DNA of 60,000 nucleotides from Takakia lepidozioides. Taxonomy: Eukaryota > Streptophyta > Takakiopsida > Takakiales > Takakiaceae. A program made the position numbers and the translations under genes. Positions within the stretch are counted from its first letter, which is position 1; each line of letters starts with the position of its first letter. Below the pieces are notes generated by a model. It was not told the DNA's origin. It saw only the letters and a program-made list of their open reading frames with translations, and made no database searches. The stretch lies in contig CM060734.1 of assembly GCA_030704615.1 (NCBI GenBank), positions 15,626,001-15,686,000 on the forward strand. Reading direction: 5' to 3'. Below are positions 42,453 through 53,291 of the stretch, one piece after another.

Positions 42453-43826
42453 GCTTGCGGCCCAATCCCCGCTAAGAGACGGGGGATGATGATCACGTCC
42501 ATCCGCACGCCAGGTGCGGACAATTCCTTTCAACTGAACCTTTTGCTAAACATTGTGAGATGTGTGGAATAAGGGGTAGACTACATCCGTGTAAGCTTGC
42601 CGCCGATTCCCCTTGTTAGCCTGAGGCTTTAGTAATTATGTGCGCAGAGAGTTTGTTATCAAACTCTGCAACACATGCACCTTTGATCTTCCGTATCTTG
42701 TTGAGACAGGAGAAATGTGGAATACGTCCGAAGTCATTGCTCACGCTAGAGGTCGAAACAACATACAGGAAAACTTTCACAACGGAAAATAGGTTTTAAA
42801 TTGCGACATGCTTTGTGTTCATATCTAAGCCAGTTTTAGCTACGGCAAACAACGTCTTATGAGTACATTCTAAGCCAGTTTTAGACCACTGTGGAGTGAA
42901 CAGTCCAATCGTCAAGTGCATGCAGCTTTCCAAAGAGCTGGTGAGTAGTAGTGCGACAGGTAGAAGATGAATAGGTGCAAGCTGTGACCCAGGGATATAT
43001 ATATTTGAACCACAATGTCTCTATTGTGATTTGTGAATCTTTGTTTAGTATAACATTTGAGGATGCTATTGGGTTTTGGACCTGCTTGTGAGCAGCATTA
43101 TATGACTGGTTTGGTGTGGGGTCATCTGTTTCAGTATAAAAGGTCATATGTGAGATTCGTGTCCAAGTTGAGAGCAACATAAGACTTCGCAAAATTTGTT
43201 TGTCAATTAGTAGTACTTCATTAGTACAATGGTGGCAACTCTCAAAGAGGTGTGTGTTAATTATTCCCTTTTGGCTTACATATGACATTGAACAAGACGT
43301 GCGCCAGAGTGGGTAATACAAGCTTGCTGAAATGGTAAGCTGCAGCCTTCAGGTTGTGTACACTACATGCAATATGAATTCATCTTCTATGTAAAGATGT
43401 ATAAATGCGCGATTTGAACATGGCAGTTGCACAAAGTGGCATCTTGCTGTACTTGGAAGTACGTAGTATGTAGCATGTGGACTGCTGTAGTGCCTCTTTC
43501 TGTACTTGGGCTAAATCCTCTATGCGATGTTGGAATGCCGTGCGAGGGACGTATGATTAGAGTGTCATTGATGGTTAAATCTGATCAAAATCTTTACTCC
43601 TGCACTCTATCCTCACAGGCCTGTCTTCAGATTTCTCGTAAAAACCTGCTGAAAATTTCTCTTTGAATTTTGGCAAGCTTTATTTCCTGGAATTTCCCCC
43701 TCCCAGCATGCGCCAGTTACAGCGTGGAACCACATGTTCCAGTTTCTTCAGAGAGTGAAACACTGCCAGAAATGAAAAAAATGTAGTTTGAAGCGAAGTT
43801 TGGCAGGTTTTCATGCCGCAGAAAAT
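42453..43826. other. 3' flank of the senescence gene, no gene recognised
   Basis: AT-rich with only short frames. A 146-codon minus-strand frame (42881-43321) has no motif and no splice support. A 29-base block at 42839-42867 is identical to 48630-48658. Confidence 0.45.
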
Positions 43827-43906
43827 GCCTGCCCCAGGACTTTCCACTGTCTAAGAGGGTGCCCGAGGGTGGGAGCCCCATAAACAGCGGAAAGTCCTCA
43901 GGCAGG
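43827..43906. repeat. Foldback repeat with 22-bp arms
   Basis: GCCTGCCCCAGGACTTTCCA at 43827 is inverted at 43885-43906 (CGGAAAGTCCTCAGGCAGG) with two mismatches and a loop of about 35 bp. TTTCCACT-T-CTAAG follows both ends as a direct repeat. Confidence 0.75.
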
Positions 43907-44064
43907 AGCTTTCCACTATGCTAAGTGCACTATTCCTGATCTACTTCTGAGTACTAGCAATCCATTCCGGAGTCTGTTTGATGGAACTCTGCACATAAAC
44001 TGGAAATTTAGCCTGGTGACCAAGGGATAGTGTATGCAGAAACCACTAAGCATACTGGACAGTA

Positions 44065-44300
44065 AGAGAGGGAAGATACTTTTTGTCATGTCAAGACAAA
44101 GACAAGACCCCTAGGGTCGTTGTCATGAAAGAATAAATAGACATATCAGCCACTTAACAGTGGCACCATCCATCAACCATCAAGCTTAGAAAATCCAGAA
44201 TTACATCCATGCACAGTAATGTGTTCATGTCAATATGATTCATAATCCAGAGAGTATGCCACTGATGCTTGATTGACCACCAGTCAAGATCATGATACAC
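44065..44300 (+). repeat. Dispersed repeat, probable LINE 3' UTR (copy a)
   Basis: It aligns to 48722-48880: AGAGGGAAGATA, TGTC-TGTC-AGACA--GACAAGACC, GGTC-TTGTCA, ATCAGCC-C--AAC--GGCAC-ATC-ATCA. At the second site it follows a LINE C-terminal frame directly, so this copy is probably a 5'-truncated insertion. Confidence 0.55.
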
Positions 44301-44778
44301 TTACATAGGTCTGGGTGGGATGGCGGGTACTTGGCTATATTTTGGCCTTGATGTGGTGCAGGTCACATAGTCATACAGATTTACTATCTGCAAGCTGTAA
44401 TCCAAGCATACTTACTAAAATCCCATGGGTATCATGGAGGGTTTTCTTAAAAAAGAAAGGAACACTTGGATATCACAGATTTAAATACCTTGTCTTGCCA
44501 GTATTTGTTTATACTGGTGTGCAGTACAGCTTGCCCCCACAGGGGATGTGGATATGTCTGGTAAGTTTTCCAGAACACCCCTATATCTTTATTTCTTGCT
44601 ACAGCTGAAATTCAAAGCTCATGACAAAGCAAGGTAAATATAAAGGACTGCATACACATCCTGTGACAGTATATGGTACTGTCAGTACACCCTTCACATC
44701 ATTCCACATTTGACCATGACATTACACCATGTCCAGGGGGTATTTCCACTTGACCACCCTGGCTGCCTCAAAAACCAG
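44301..44778. other. No gene recognised
   Basis: Short frames only, no repeat that I can define. Confidence 0.4.
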
Positions 44779-45093
44779 TTACCATTTATATTGCTGCCAT
44801 ATTTCAGTGTCAGCCGAAATAGCCATAAGCAGAAACTTCACCATACCCTGGCCTAAGCATCTAGCTAACAAAGCCATCTGGGTTGGAACATAACAGGGGC
44901 CTTTTACCAACAGAGGTACCCGAGTAGCTGCAGCAAACAGTTCCTTGCAGGTGGTGCCTCCGCCATTACTGGCGCGGTTCCCTTGCGCAGCAAAAAAACA
45001 GACAACTGAGACAGGGAATCTTCCTTCATCACTAAGCCACCGCCATCGCCTTAAAGAGCTCGCCCAGGCGTCGCTCACAGGAGCCATAAACAC
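44779..45093 (-). CDS. Hypothetical first exon or small ORF
   Basis: The minus-strand ORF starts MAPVSDAWASSLRRWRWLSD, with an Arg/Ser-rich, acid-poor beginning that could be an organelle-targeting peptide, and runs 104 residues. Possible donors (GTACCT near 44920 and GTAAAA near 44905) would make it a 5' exon. No family is recognised, and the region may be non-coding. Confidence 0.25.
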   Translation of the reverse strand: MFMAPVSDAWASSLRRWRWLSDEGRFPVSVVCFFAAQGNRASNGGGTTCKELFAAATRVPLLVKGPCYVPTQMALLARCLGQGMVKFLLMAISADTEIWQQYKW

Positions 45094-45224
45094 TCAACGA
45101 TTGGCAGCTCAAGGTATCTGCAGCACGAGCACCATCGCTTCTCACAAGCCGCCATCGCGCGCGCTCTCGCAGCGCAAAAAGAAAGACATTAGGGTTGCGC
45201 AGGGTTTTCCCCTGCCTGGCCCAT

Positions 45225-45385
45225 CATCCATCCTTCTCAAGATGAAAAACATCCGCCAGTCTATCCATCCGACGGACGTTGTCCGTTTCTCATTCGTGGA
45301 AGATGAAAGACATCGTGCTTTCATCTTGTCTTGCACTTCAACGGATGTAGTCCGTATTTCACCTAGGTTAGATGAAAAACATGAG
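45225..45385. repeat. GATGAAAAAC palindromic repeats
   Basis: AGATGAAAAACAT, AGATGAAAGACAT and AGATGAAAAACAT occur at 45240, 45301 and 45370. They alternate with GACGGACGTTGTCCGTTTC (45270) and CAACGGATGTAGTCCGTATT (45339), and inverse TTTCATCTT lies at 45319. Steps are about 60-70 bp. Confidence 0.65.
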
Positions 45386-46066
45386 GGATTTTTTATATTA
45401 AAAAAATTGTTTTGCCCTGTATTTAGGTCCTGTCAGATGAAGTTCTTTTTCATCCAGGTTGGATTGAAAAAGTAGAAACTGACGGGAATTTCACAGTTTT
45501 TTAGTGAAGAAATATTTCACTAAAAAATATAGTTTTTTTAATAAAATATTTTGGATAAAGAACATCCAAAATTCCCTGCAACCCAATTTTGCAATTTTTT
45601 TCAATTTCCTCAAGGATGGAAGTCGGGACAACAATTCCATAAGCCCAATGTCTAGAGGGAGAGAGAGAGGGAGAGAGAGGGAATCCCACCATCCAACCCC
45701 TGGTATGGCAGGCCCTTACGGAGTGAGTGTGGTATGCACTCACCCCGTAAGGGAGTGCATACCACACTCCTCTCTAAAAGGGCAAACTCTCCCTGCTCAT
45801 ATGCCAATCCTTCGGAAGATGTCCTGAAAAGGATTATCAGGCTACCTTTAGACAAACTGGGTATCCGAAACAAGTATATGAACCTTAATGGTGTGATTGG
45901 GGTATGTATTGAGCATAGACCCCAAAATAAAACTAGTTTATTCAAGGTATTACATGTGCAAGAAACCAGCTGCTTTATGCATGGTTTTCTTTCTTTTTGT
46001 TCCATCAAAAGTCAACAAATCTGCATACATAAGGGAAAGGACATACCATTTTTAGGTTGTCAATGA
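45386..46066. other. AT-rich spacer with GA repeat and hairpin
   Basis: It holds a GA-rich microsatellite at 45657-45682 and an overlapping set of inverted repeats at 45714-45763: CCTTACGGAGTGAGTG pairs with CACTCACCCCGTAAGG, and GGTATGCACTC with GAGTGCATACC. No gene. Confidence 0.6.
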
Positions 46067-46408
46067 TTATTCCCAGGCATCAAAGTTTCTCTTGTGGATT
46101 GGGGAGAACTCTCCTGCCATCTGCCTGGATCGGTTCGACCCATGGCTCCCAATGTCGATTGTGGAGCAGGAATTGGATCCAGAGCCTCCATTGGATGTTC
46201 TGGTTACGGACTTAGCATTCTCGGAGTTGGAGAAAGATTGTTGTTTCTGCCCGAACCTGCCACCTCTTTGGTAGCCCCCACGTCCTCTGAAATTAGCACC
46301 CGTGCCCCTGTTGGGTCTCCTTGTTTGCTGGAAAGTGCCCCCTCTCTCCCTCTGTCTCCCTCCTCGGAATTGGCCGGTTGCATCAGTGTTCTTTTCATGT
46401 TTTTCCAT
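46067..46408 (-). CDS. Hypothetical Arg/Gly-rich (RGG) ORF
   Basis: 113 residues. The middle is RGG-like: GQFRGGRQRERGGTFQQTRR, GTGANFRGRGGYQRGGRFGQ; the rest is Ser/Asn/Gly-rich. RGG segments bind RNA and occur in Gag-like proteins and RNA-binding proteins. The start codon lies in a GATGGAAAAACATGAAA dyad of the neighbouring palindromic repeats. No zinc knuckle follows and the ORF ends at TAA, so it is an isolated exon or fragment. Confidence 0.4.
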   Translation of the reverse strand: MEKHEKNTDATGQFRGGRQRERGGTFQQTRRPNRGTGANFRGRGGYQRGGRFGQKQQSFSNSENAKSVTRTSNGGSGSNSCSTIDIGSHGSNRSRQMAGEFSPIHKRNFDAWE

Positions 46409-47030
46409 CTATACCAGATGGACTCTAAACAATGTTTTCACCCGCCCTATAAAGTTTTTCTGTCCATACCGGAAGAATTACCTGGGTGGACACTAAAATA
46501 CCTCTAAAAAGGGTCTATAATTTTTCATTCCTCTTTTATTGACTTTCATCTATACGATGAGTCACCAGAGAATGAGGAATTACCTCTATAGGGGTTGTGA
46601 CACTGGCATCCTATCTATAATTTTTCCATCCATGCCGGATGAAAAATACCAGTATATTAATTCGTTTTATTCCTCCTTTATGCCTTTTTTTCCGTACTGG
46701 ATGAGGCTTTTCTTAGGGGATGATGAATTAGCTGTCAGGATGAGAAACCGTTGCCTTGGATGATATGTACTGCTTTTTCATCCTGCTGATGGACCTTCTC
46801 CAAATAGATGAACCTATTAACTTTTTTCATCTGAACCAGATGAAAAATGCAGCTTATGATGGCCCTGGAGAATTGTTTAATTACCCTTAATTATGGCTAA
46901 TTAAGGAGTGAAACCCTAACCCCTACCCTATAATCTACTGTTTAAACCTAGCTAACGGATGACATCCGTCGGGTTTTCGAGATAAAGGGTGTTGATTATT
47001 CATCCTCCGCGGATGAAAAATCGGGCTTTG
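46400..47030. repeat. Cluster of TTTTCATC...GATGAAAA dyads
   Basis: Eight or so imperfect palindromes are centred near 46412, 46468, 46552, 46634, 46695, 46784, 46834 and 47010, for example TTTTCCATC-CATGCC-GGATGAAAAA (46622-46647) and TTTTTTCATCTGAACCAGATGAAAAA (46822-46847). Spacing is 50-90 bp in the first seven. Sequences between are unrelated. Confidence 0.75.
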
Positions 47031-48270
47031 CCCTAGGGTGTCTCTCCCGCCGTCAGCAGCACTCCTCGTGCTTCTGAGCTCGCGGGTTGAGAGTTATGGC
47101 GTCTGAGCTCTGCTGCTACCCTGTCTGCTGCTTCGTGCCCATGCCGGACGAGCTCCTGGGGATGGGCAATGGCGGCGTCTTGTCTCTTCTCATAGGCGGG
47201 AGACCCCGCTGTGATGGCATCGTCTCTTTCCCTCCTCTGGCTTTTATGTTTCACAGCAGCGCTTGTGTGGGGAAGTATATCTCTCTCTCTCCCTTCTTAA
47301 ACCTAGCATTTGTATGCTTCGCTTCTCCTTAGCTGTGCTAGAGGTGGCTTGCTGGTGGCAATGGCGCACAATTACCTTCCCCAATCGCTCAAGGTGCTTT
47401 TGGTGATTAGGGTTCCTTTTACTTCATGTCTTTCTCTCTTGCTTTTGAGGTTCTTAGTTGACATCGATGACAAGTGTAGGGGTCTGTGATTCACCTGGGG
47501 TTCCACAATCCTCACTAACCCATTGGTTTTTGTGGGGGCTTGTGATGGGACCAGGTGAGGATCCCTACTTGCTTTGAATTCTCTTGAGCTTGCAGATAAG
47601 GATGTGAACAAAAGGAACATACTGTTGTTGCCTACAGCCCCGATTTCGGCCCGCTTGCTCCCGGTTTGACATGATGATGCTTGCTTTTGACTTATATTTT
47701 GCTGCCGTTGATGGAGCATTTCGGCCTGGCAGCCCTGTCTCAGGCAGCACAGCATGTGAATCTTACCCTGTCTTGAATCTTTGACAGCTTTGCCTGTGGA
47801 TTTTTAGACTAGGTACTTTTTTGGCCTTAAAAGAGGATTGATGGTGTAAGGGTAAAGGCATCAGTGGCTGTTAGGCTCTAAGGAAGAGGAGGCCTGGTTT
47901 TTTTTTTAAAAGAAGACAGCTTGATAAGGCAATGACAGACCGTTTTCAAACCTGGATTTGATGTGGAATGGAGCATAGTGATGTTCTATTTGCAAAACAT
48001 GGCATTAGCCTCATGGGAAACAATGATGGTAAGCTCTAAAGGACTCTGGCCAGTGATTAGCTACAGTATTTTGCCATATGAACAGCCACCTGCATTGTAT
48101 GATTTATCTTGGCCGAGTGGGCTTGATCTTGGGCACTCAAATTGTATGTGTGTCCATATTTGGATGCTGTGACAGAGCAGGCCTTTCTTCCATGACAAAA
48201 TGCCTTACATGATGCATATCTTGGGGCAACTGTATATGATGTAGAATGAAGTCGCAGTCAGTCTTGTCAT
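47031..48270. other. No gene recognised
   Basis: Possible 5' exons on either strand at 47033-47332 lack any motif. The rest is unique sequence with short frames. Confidence 0.4.
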
Positions 48271-48738
48271 GCCCAAAGTGATCACTTGGTTGCATGTTTG
48301 GAGTCTGATTTACTACACTGTCCGGGGTTCTCTCACCAAAGAGACGCTCTCTTCAAATCTATCAAGGGAATTGTGCCTGTACCTCTGTTTACCAACTTTG
48401 AAAGTCTCAAGGCTGAGCCAAAAGCCCAGGCCCTCCTGAGGCCTAGTTATTGGGCAAATCACACACAGCAGATTAATGCTTGTGTGAAGGGATTTCTAGC
48501 GGATATCTGGAAAACCCAGATTAATCTATATATGAAGGTTAGTCTTACTACCAACGTCAGCCCCCGACAGAGGCAGGTTCTGTCCCTTTTGTTTCCGCTC
48601 AAACTGGGCGCGGGGTCAATGGCCACAAGGCTACGGCAAACAACGTCTTATGAGTACAATCTTTTTAACTTTTTCTACACCCTCTCTCCCTTGTGGTTTG
48701 TTTATTTTTGTGAGCAGCAAAAAAAAGAGGGAAGATAA
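48271..48738 (+). pseudogene. LINE reverse-transcriptase protein, C-terminal fragment
   Basis: The frame encodes SCHAQSDHLVACLESDLLHC, PGFSHQRDALFKSIKGIVPV, like the Cys/His-rich tail of LINE proteins (C-H ... HLL--CP-F---R--L). RT itself is absent, so this is a 5'-truncated insertion. The dispersed repeat at 48722-48880 follows at once and is probably its 3' UTR. Confidence 0.45.
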
Positions 48739-49010
48739 ATGTCTTGTCGAGACATGGACAAGACCAAACAAGGTCTTTGTCAATTTTTACAACAAATCAG
48801 CCTCATAACGAGGCACTATCAATCACTCTTCATTCATAAACCAGTCTGATGACATATAACAGATCTCACGGTTCATGAAATCTCTGGGTGGGGGGGTGGG
48901 ATTATATAAAAATCCGCTTCAGTATATGCTTCATTATCATGTTTGTCCAAACAGGGCCCCAATCATGTATCACATGTGTGGGTGTGCTTTCAGATGTAAC
49001 AATAGCAACT
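48722..49010 (+). repeat. Dispersed repeat, probable LINE 3' UTR (copy b)
   Basis: Aligned with 44065-44300 as described there; includes TGTCTTGTCGAGACATGGAC, itself partly palindromic. Confidence 0.5.
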
Positions 49011-49844
49011 GTTCATAGCAGGAAAAACTTGTTTATCCTGCTAACAATACTCCCCATGATTACATTATCACTCTGAAAAGGAAGTTCCAGTTTTTATGTA
49101 ATCTTATGGCCATATCAAAGCATCAGATAGATTGTGAACCATTTACACATAAGGGGTATGACCTCATACCTTGTTTTTTTGGTCTGGGGCCATTGTATAA
49201 ATGTGGTAACAAGGTGTTGAGTAGCAAGCAGTTATACATATTGCTACTTTTACCATTGTGCAGAGCAGGAAAGCAAGTCTTAAGATTGCTAAAATTTATC
49301 ACCCATGGTTATGTAGTGTGAAAAGAAGGGGCGTGAATCCCCTTCTATGCAATTCTAATTGTGCTCCTCCCCAGTTTTGAAGCGGAGCAAAAGAAAGGAA
49401 CTCTCTTCCAGTGATCCAACCATCGTCACTCGGTTGTGGGTTTCCCTCAGGTCCTTCATGATCAGAGTTTACACAATCCTCATCCACGCCGCAGCGGAAG
49501 AGAAGACATGGATGGGGAGTCTGTATTGTTCTCACCCTTGGTTCTATTTTTACACGACATCCTTTCCCTGGGGTACAGCACCAGCCATGCTACCATGTTG
49601 TCTTCAGTGATGCAACCAGCCCTACGTTAGTGATGAACACTGCCCTTGTGGGCAGCTCCCTTGGACAATAACACGTGGAAGCCCCTTTTTGTAATAAGAT
49701 CACGATTTAGAAGGAGGCAACTCAGATCTGCCATGAACTACATGCCCACCGGTTTGGCTCTTCATGGGTTCATGCTTTCTTTATCTTACCTCCCCAATCT
49801 TCATCCCTCATCAACCCCTCTTGCTGGTCAGCTCTCTCCCTTTG

Positions 49845-49895
<51 letters not shown>

Positions 49896-51285
49896 CAGGG
49901 TCTGCAGATTCCTCACTTTTTCACAATAGCATGTCTAAGATGCAATGCTAAGATGTCTAAGATTCAGCCAGGCATCCAGTGTACCCAGCATTGAAATCAA
50001 CCTTGGTCACACAAGACATAATCAGCCCCTTTATCAGTTCCTCTCTTGCCAATGACAGATGCTTCACACTCCCCTTTTCCCAGGTGTAGCCATTTGCCCA
50101 AGACAGTTCTCAACCCGTCTACAGGTCTCAATTTACCCACCCTGACAGCTCTCTTTTTCCCATCAACTGTGAACCTCAGTTGTTCACATGTTGAGAGCAC
50201 TCTGAGAATCAGATCCAAACCCCAAACAGTGTTGGTTTTTCTGCCCCATCCACATCATCCCTTCTGCTCCTTCCAAACAGTTCTATCTAACCTTCACTGG
50301 TTTCCTCTACCTACTAAGCTAGTTCCACATTGGCTGCAATGTGTCAACATCCAAGGCCACATTGTTTTTACAGGCTCATGACATTGAAACAAAGAACAAG
50401 AATACAACAAACAGCAACCATTCTGACCCAGCGATGAGTTAACCCTGTCCCCACTCATTTCTCCTACTGTGCAATGTAACAGCAGGTGCATCCATTTCCA
50501 GCCTATCCTGGTTTGAAGTCCAGTGTCCTCATTCCATTTCCCAAAGCTCTTTTCTTCCTCACATATCTGTGTCTCTTTCTACATACAAGAGATAGTCCAA
50601 AACTTCACAAAGCGATTTCTAAGTCACCCAAAAAGGAAGCCAACACTCTTCGAACTTATCTGTCTTATACTCCAGTGAAGCGGTGGGTCTGCCTGTCAAG
50701 ATGGCACCTCATCAACTCTGTCATCAACCACATTCAACGCTTCTTCTTATCGTGATTCCAGTCCTCATTATGTCATGACGGCTCTGCTTCGTCTGCTAGC
50801 AACATCCTTGTGCCTGCCAACCTCTACCCTATCCTTCTACATGTGCACTTCTTCCCTAAGAATTGATCTGGTCCTACAGCAATAAGACAGAAAGCAGCTA
50901 CAAGTCTTAATTACAGATAACCTGAAGCGCCATACACACCAGCCTGCACTTCTCATGCCCCAACAGCTGTTGAGCCGCTCCATCTCCTCATAACTGTGCT
51001 CTTCAAGACAATGGCGGCAACGGTGGTGCACCGCTCTCATCACATGCTCAGCCTTCAGAATTGATCATTACTACGAAGAAGGCGGCACCGCTTCCTCTTG
51101 CACAGAATGCCAAGCAAGAGCCTTTAACGTTGCTCTTTAAAGCAAGCTGATTCCCCTTGCGCAGGTGGAACTTTCTAAGACATACTGTGCTGCCAACACC
51201 ACTGCAGCAGCTCCGAAAAGTTGCCCGCACTCTTCCCTTTCGTATTTCACAGCCCGAGCTTCTAGGTTTAAACATCATCGATGAA
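49011..51285. other. No gene recognised; TC microsatellite
   Basis: A TC repeat of about 19 units lies at 49851-49889. Other frames (for example minus 49299-49535 and minus 51048-51278) have no motif. Confidence 0.45.
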
Positions 51286-51320
51286 AATCATTCATCCTAG
51301 GGATGAAAAAGGCGCATGTC
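51270..51320. repeat. GATGAAAA dyad (CCTAGG centre)
   Basis: CATCATCGATGAAAATCATT is followed by TTCATCCTAGGGATGAAAAA, a dyad of the same type as the 46.4-47.0 kb cluster. Confidence 0.65.
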
Positions 51321-51485
51321 ATAACTTAGCCATATTTTGTCCTGGCAGAGCAATAGCATAGTGTTCCCATGGAATTACCTGTAGTCATGGATAATTCCTT
51401 CCCCTCATTAGCACCAGGGCACTCCCTTCGTAGTAATGCCGAATCCTGATGCCAAACAAAAATTTGAATGTTTACCCCCTGCATT

Positions 51486-51505
51486 CACACTACATATGTA
51501 GTGTG
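51486..51505. repeat. Perfect 20-bp palindrome near the element B terminus
   Basis: CACACTACATATGTAGTGTG is its own reverse complement. It lies 40 bases outside the last pol codon of element B. Confidence 0.85.
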
Positions 51506-51544
51506 TCTCCCTTTTTTAAGTGTCAGGGTCCTCACTGACCATTT

Positions 51545-52039
51545 TCATGGCTGACCACCTATTGGTGGTATGAAGGGTTTCAAATCCCTCCTACTTCTTA
51601 CCCATTCTTTGTCTGCCCCATCTCTCAACCTGCATCTTCGTGCAGCTTCCCCAGTTCTTGTGGTGCTTCCTGCATCCTTGTACCCCAAAAAGTCATAAGG
51701 TCCCTCCCATGGAGATGTCATGGAAGACCTCTTTCCAGGCCTCAACATCATTACCTTGTTGTTTTCCATCAACTTGCAGTAGGTATGCCCTGCTTGATGC
51801 CTCCTTTCATAATCCCTTGCCTGCTGACGCTGCCCTTTCTTCACACTTTTTCGCAGCTTTGCCTTCATCTCTATGAGGAGCTGGATTTTCTGCTGCATCA
51901 TAAGTGTGACCTCTGCCACAGATCCATCAAAAATCACTGCTGCTGTAAGAAATTGCAACCTGTTGTCAATTCCCAGCCTTGGAATCCTACCAGTCAGCAC
52001 TTGAAAAGGTGAGAATCCGGTCGAAGCATGAACACCCAT
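51545..52039 (-). pseudogene. Integrase C-terminal part (element B, foreign lineage)
   Basis: The frame after a TAA (52040) reads MGVHASTGFSPFQVLTGRIP, a basic helix (KKGQRQQARDYERRHQAG), then KRSSMTSPWEGPYDFLGYKD, a GPY/F-like region. It ends with RSRRDLKPFIPP. There is no chromodomain, unlike element A. Confidence 0.75.
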
Positions 52040-52042
52040 TCT

Positions 52043-52786
52043 TTAACCAAACAAGGCTTTGTAGAGATTTTGATCCCACTCAGTGTCGTTTCCAACTCCT
52101 AAGATGGTGATGCTCTGTTTGAGAGACTTAATCACCCTTTCCACCATACCATTACACTGAGGCCAGTAAGGGGCGCTATGCTCCATTTTTATACCATATT
52201 CGCGGCATGCATCTTCAAACTCGCCTCCCCACTCCGTGCCGTTGTCAGTGAGCAATGTGTGAAAGCGGGCTGCAAGTGCTGTTGTGTGATCTGCCACTGG
52301 TGCCGCTTCTATCCATTTTGAAAAGTGATCTATTGCCACCATAAAGTACTGATTTTCCCTGCTGGTTATAGGTAATGGTCCTGCCGTGTCAATTGCAACT
52401 CTGAAAAACATATCCACTACTGGAATACTGTGCAGTTTTGAGCTACTTGAGCGCAACACTCCGTTCTGTTTAGCCATCTGACATTCGCCACAGCCTTTGA
52501 GTACTTGCCTGATGAGTTTTGTTCTGTCATGCCAGAAATACCGTCGGCATATCTCCTCTTGTGTTCTTCGGACTCCAAAATGGCCCGTGGCCTTATGCAC
52601 TTCAATGATTATTGCCTCTCTGTCCGTTCTTGGTGGAACTACCCTTCCCTCAAAGTAGACCTCACCCTTGAGATAGGAGTACTGCCTTGCCCGCCTGTTG
52701 GCTCTTTTGCTCTCCTCCTTTGTCAGATAGTCATTGACTTCTCCAAAACATAAGAGATGCATAACTTCCACATCATCAAGTACATT
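52043..52786 (-). pseudogene. Integrase zinc domain and core (element B, foreign lineage)
   Basis: The HHCC domain is HKATGHFG...CGECQ. The triad: Asp in [10 protein letters not shown], Asp in [16 protein letters not shown], Glu in [15 protein letters not shown]. The open frame is continuous with the RT fragment upstream, so the recombination was in frame. The core differs strongly from that of element A (DFMTAMP, SDRDPKFTSKFW). Confidence 0.88.
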
Positions 52787-53291
52787 CGCATTGGTGAGCC
52801 CAAAAGGCATCACCAAGAACTCATATGAACCATACCTTGTCCTGCACGCGGTCTTCTCCTCATCTCCTTCCGCCACCCGAAATTTGATGATAGCCGGAGC
52901 GCAAGTCGATCCGGCTGAAATACTTCGCTCCTGCCAACCGATCGAAGAGGTCGTCGATCCTTGGCAAAGGGTACCGGTTTTTGATAGTCACCTTATTTAG
53001 AGCCCTGTAATCGACACACATCCGCAGCGTCCCATCCTTCTTGTCTGCGAATAGCACCGGGGCTCCGTAAGGTGACTTACTCGGCCGGATGTACCCCTTT
53101 GACATTAGATCCTTGAGCTGAGCCTTCAACTCGACCAACTCTCTGTGGCTCAACTGGTAGGGCGCCTTGGCAGGCGGTTCCGATCCCGGTATCACCTCAA
53201 TCTTGTGGTCAACTCCTCTTCGCGGTGGCAAGCCGCTTGGTAAATCCTCCGGCATCACATCCTGGTATTTCTCCAAAATCCCTTGATCCAA
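52787..53291 (-). pseudogene. RT first half (element B)
   Basis: [71 protein letters not shown], then one frame change near 52865 and [20 protein letters not shown]. The catalytic YIDD, thumb and RNase H are missing because of the chimeric junction. Confidence 0.88.

Noticed and set aside
42881-43321. 146-codon minus-strand gene
   Set aside because: No motif, no splice support, AT-rich sequence; a chance frame is likely.
43827-43906. MicroRNA precursor
   Set aside because: The arms could fold, but without expression data or a conserved mature sequence the call is unsupported; listed as a foldback repeat.
51048-51278. Minus-strand 76-codon gene
   Set aside because: No domain, no homologue in the window, and no splice or promoter evidence.
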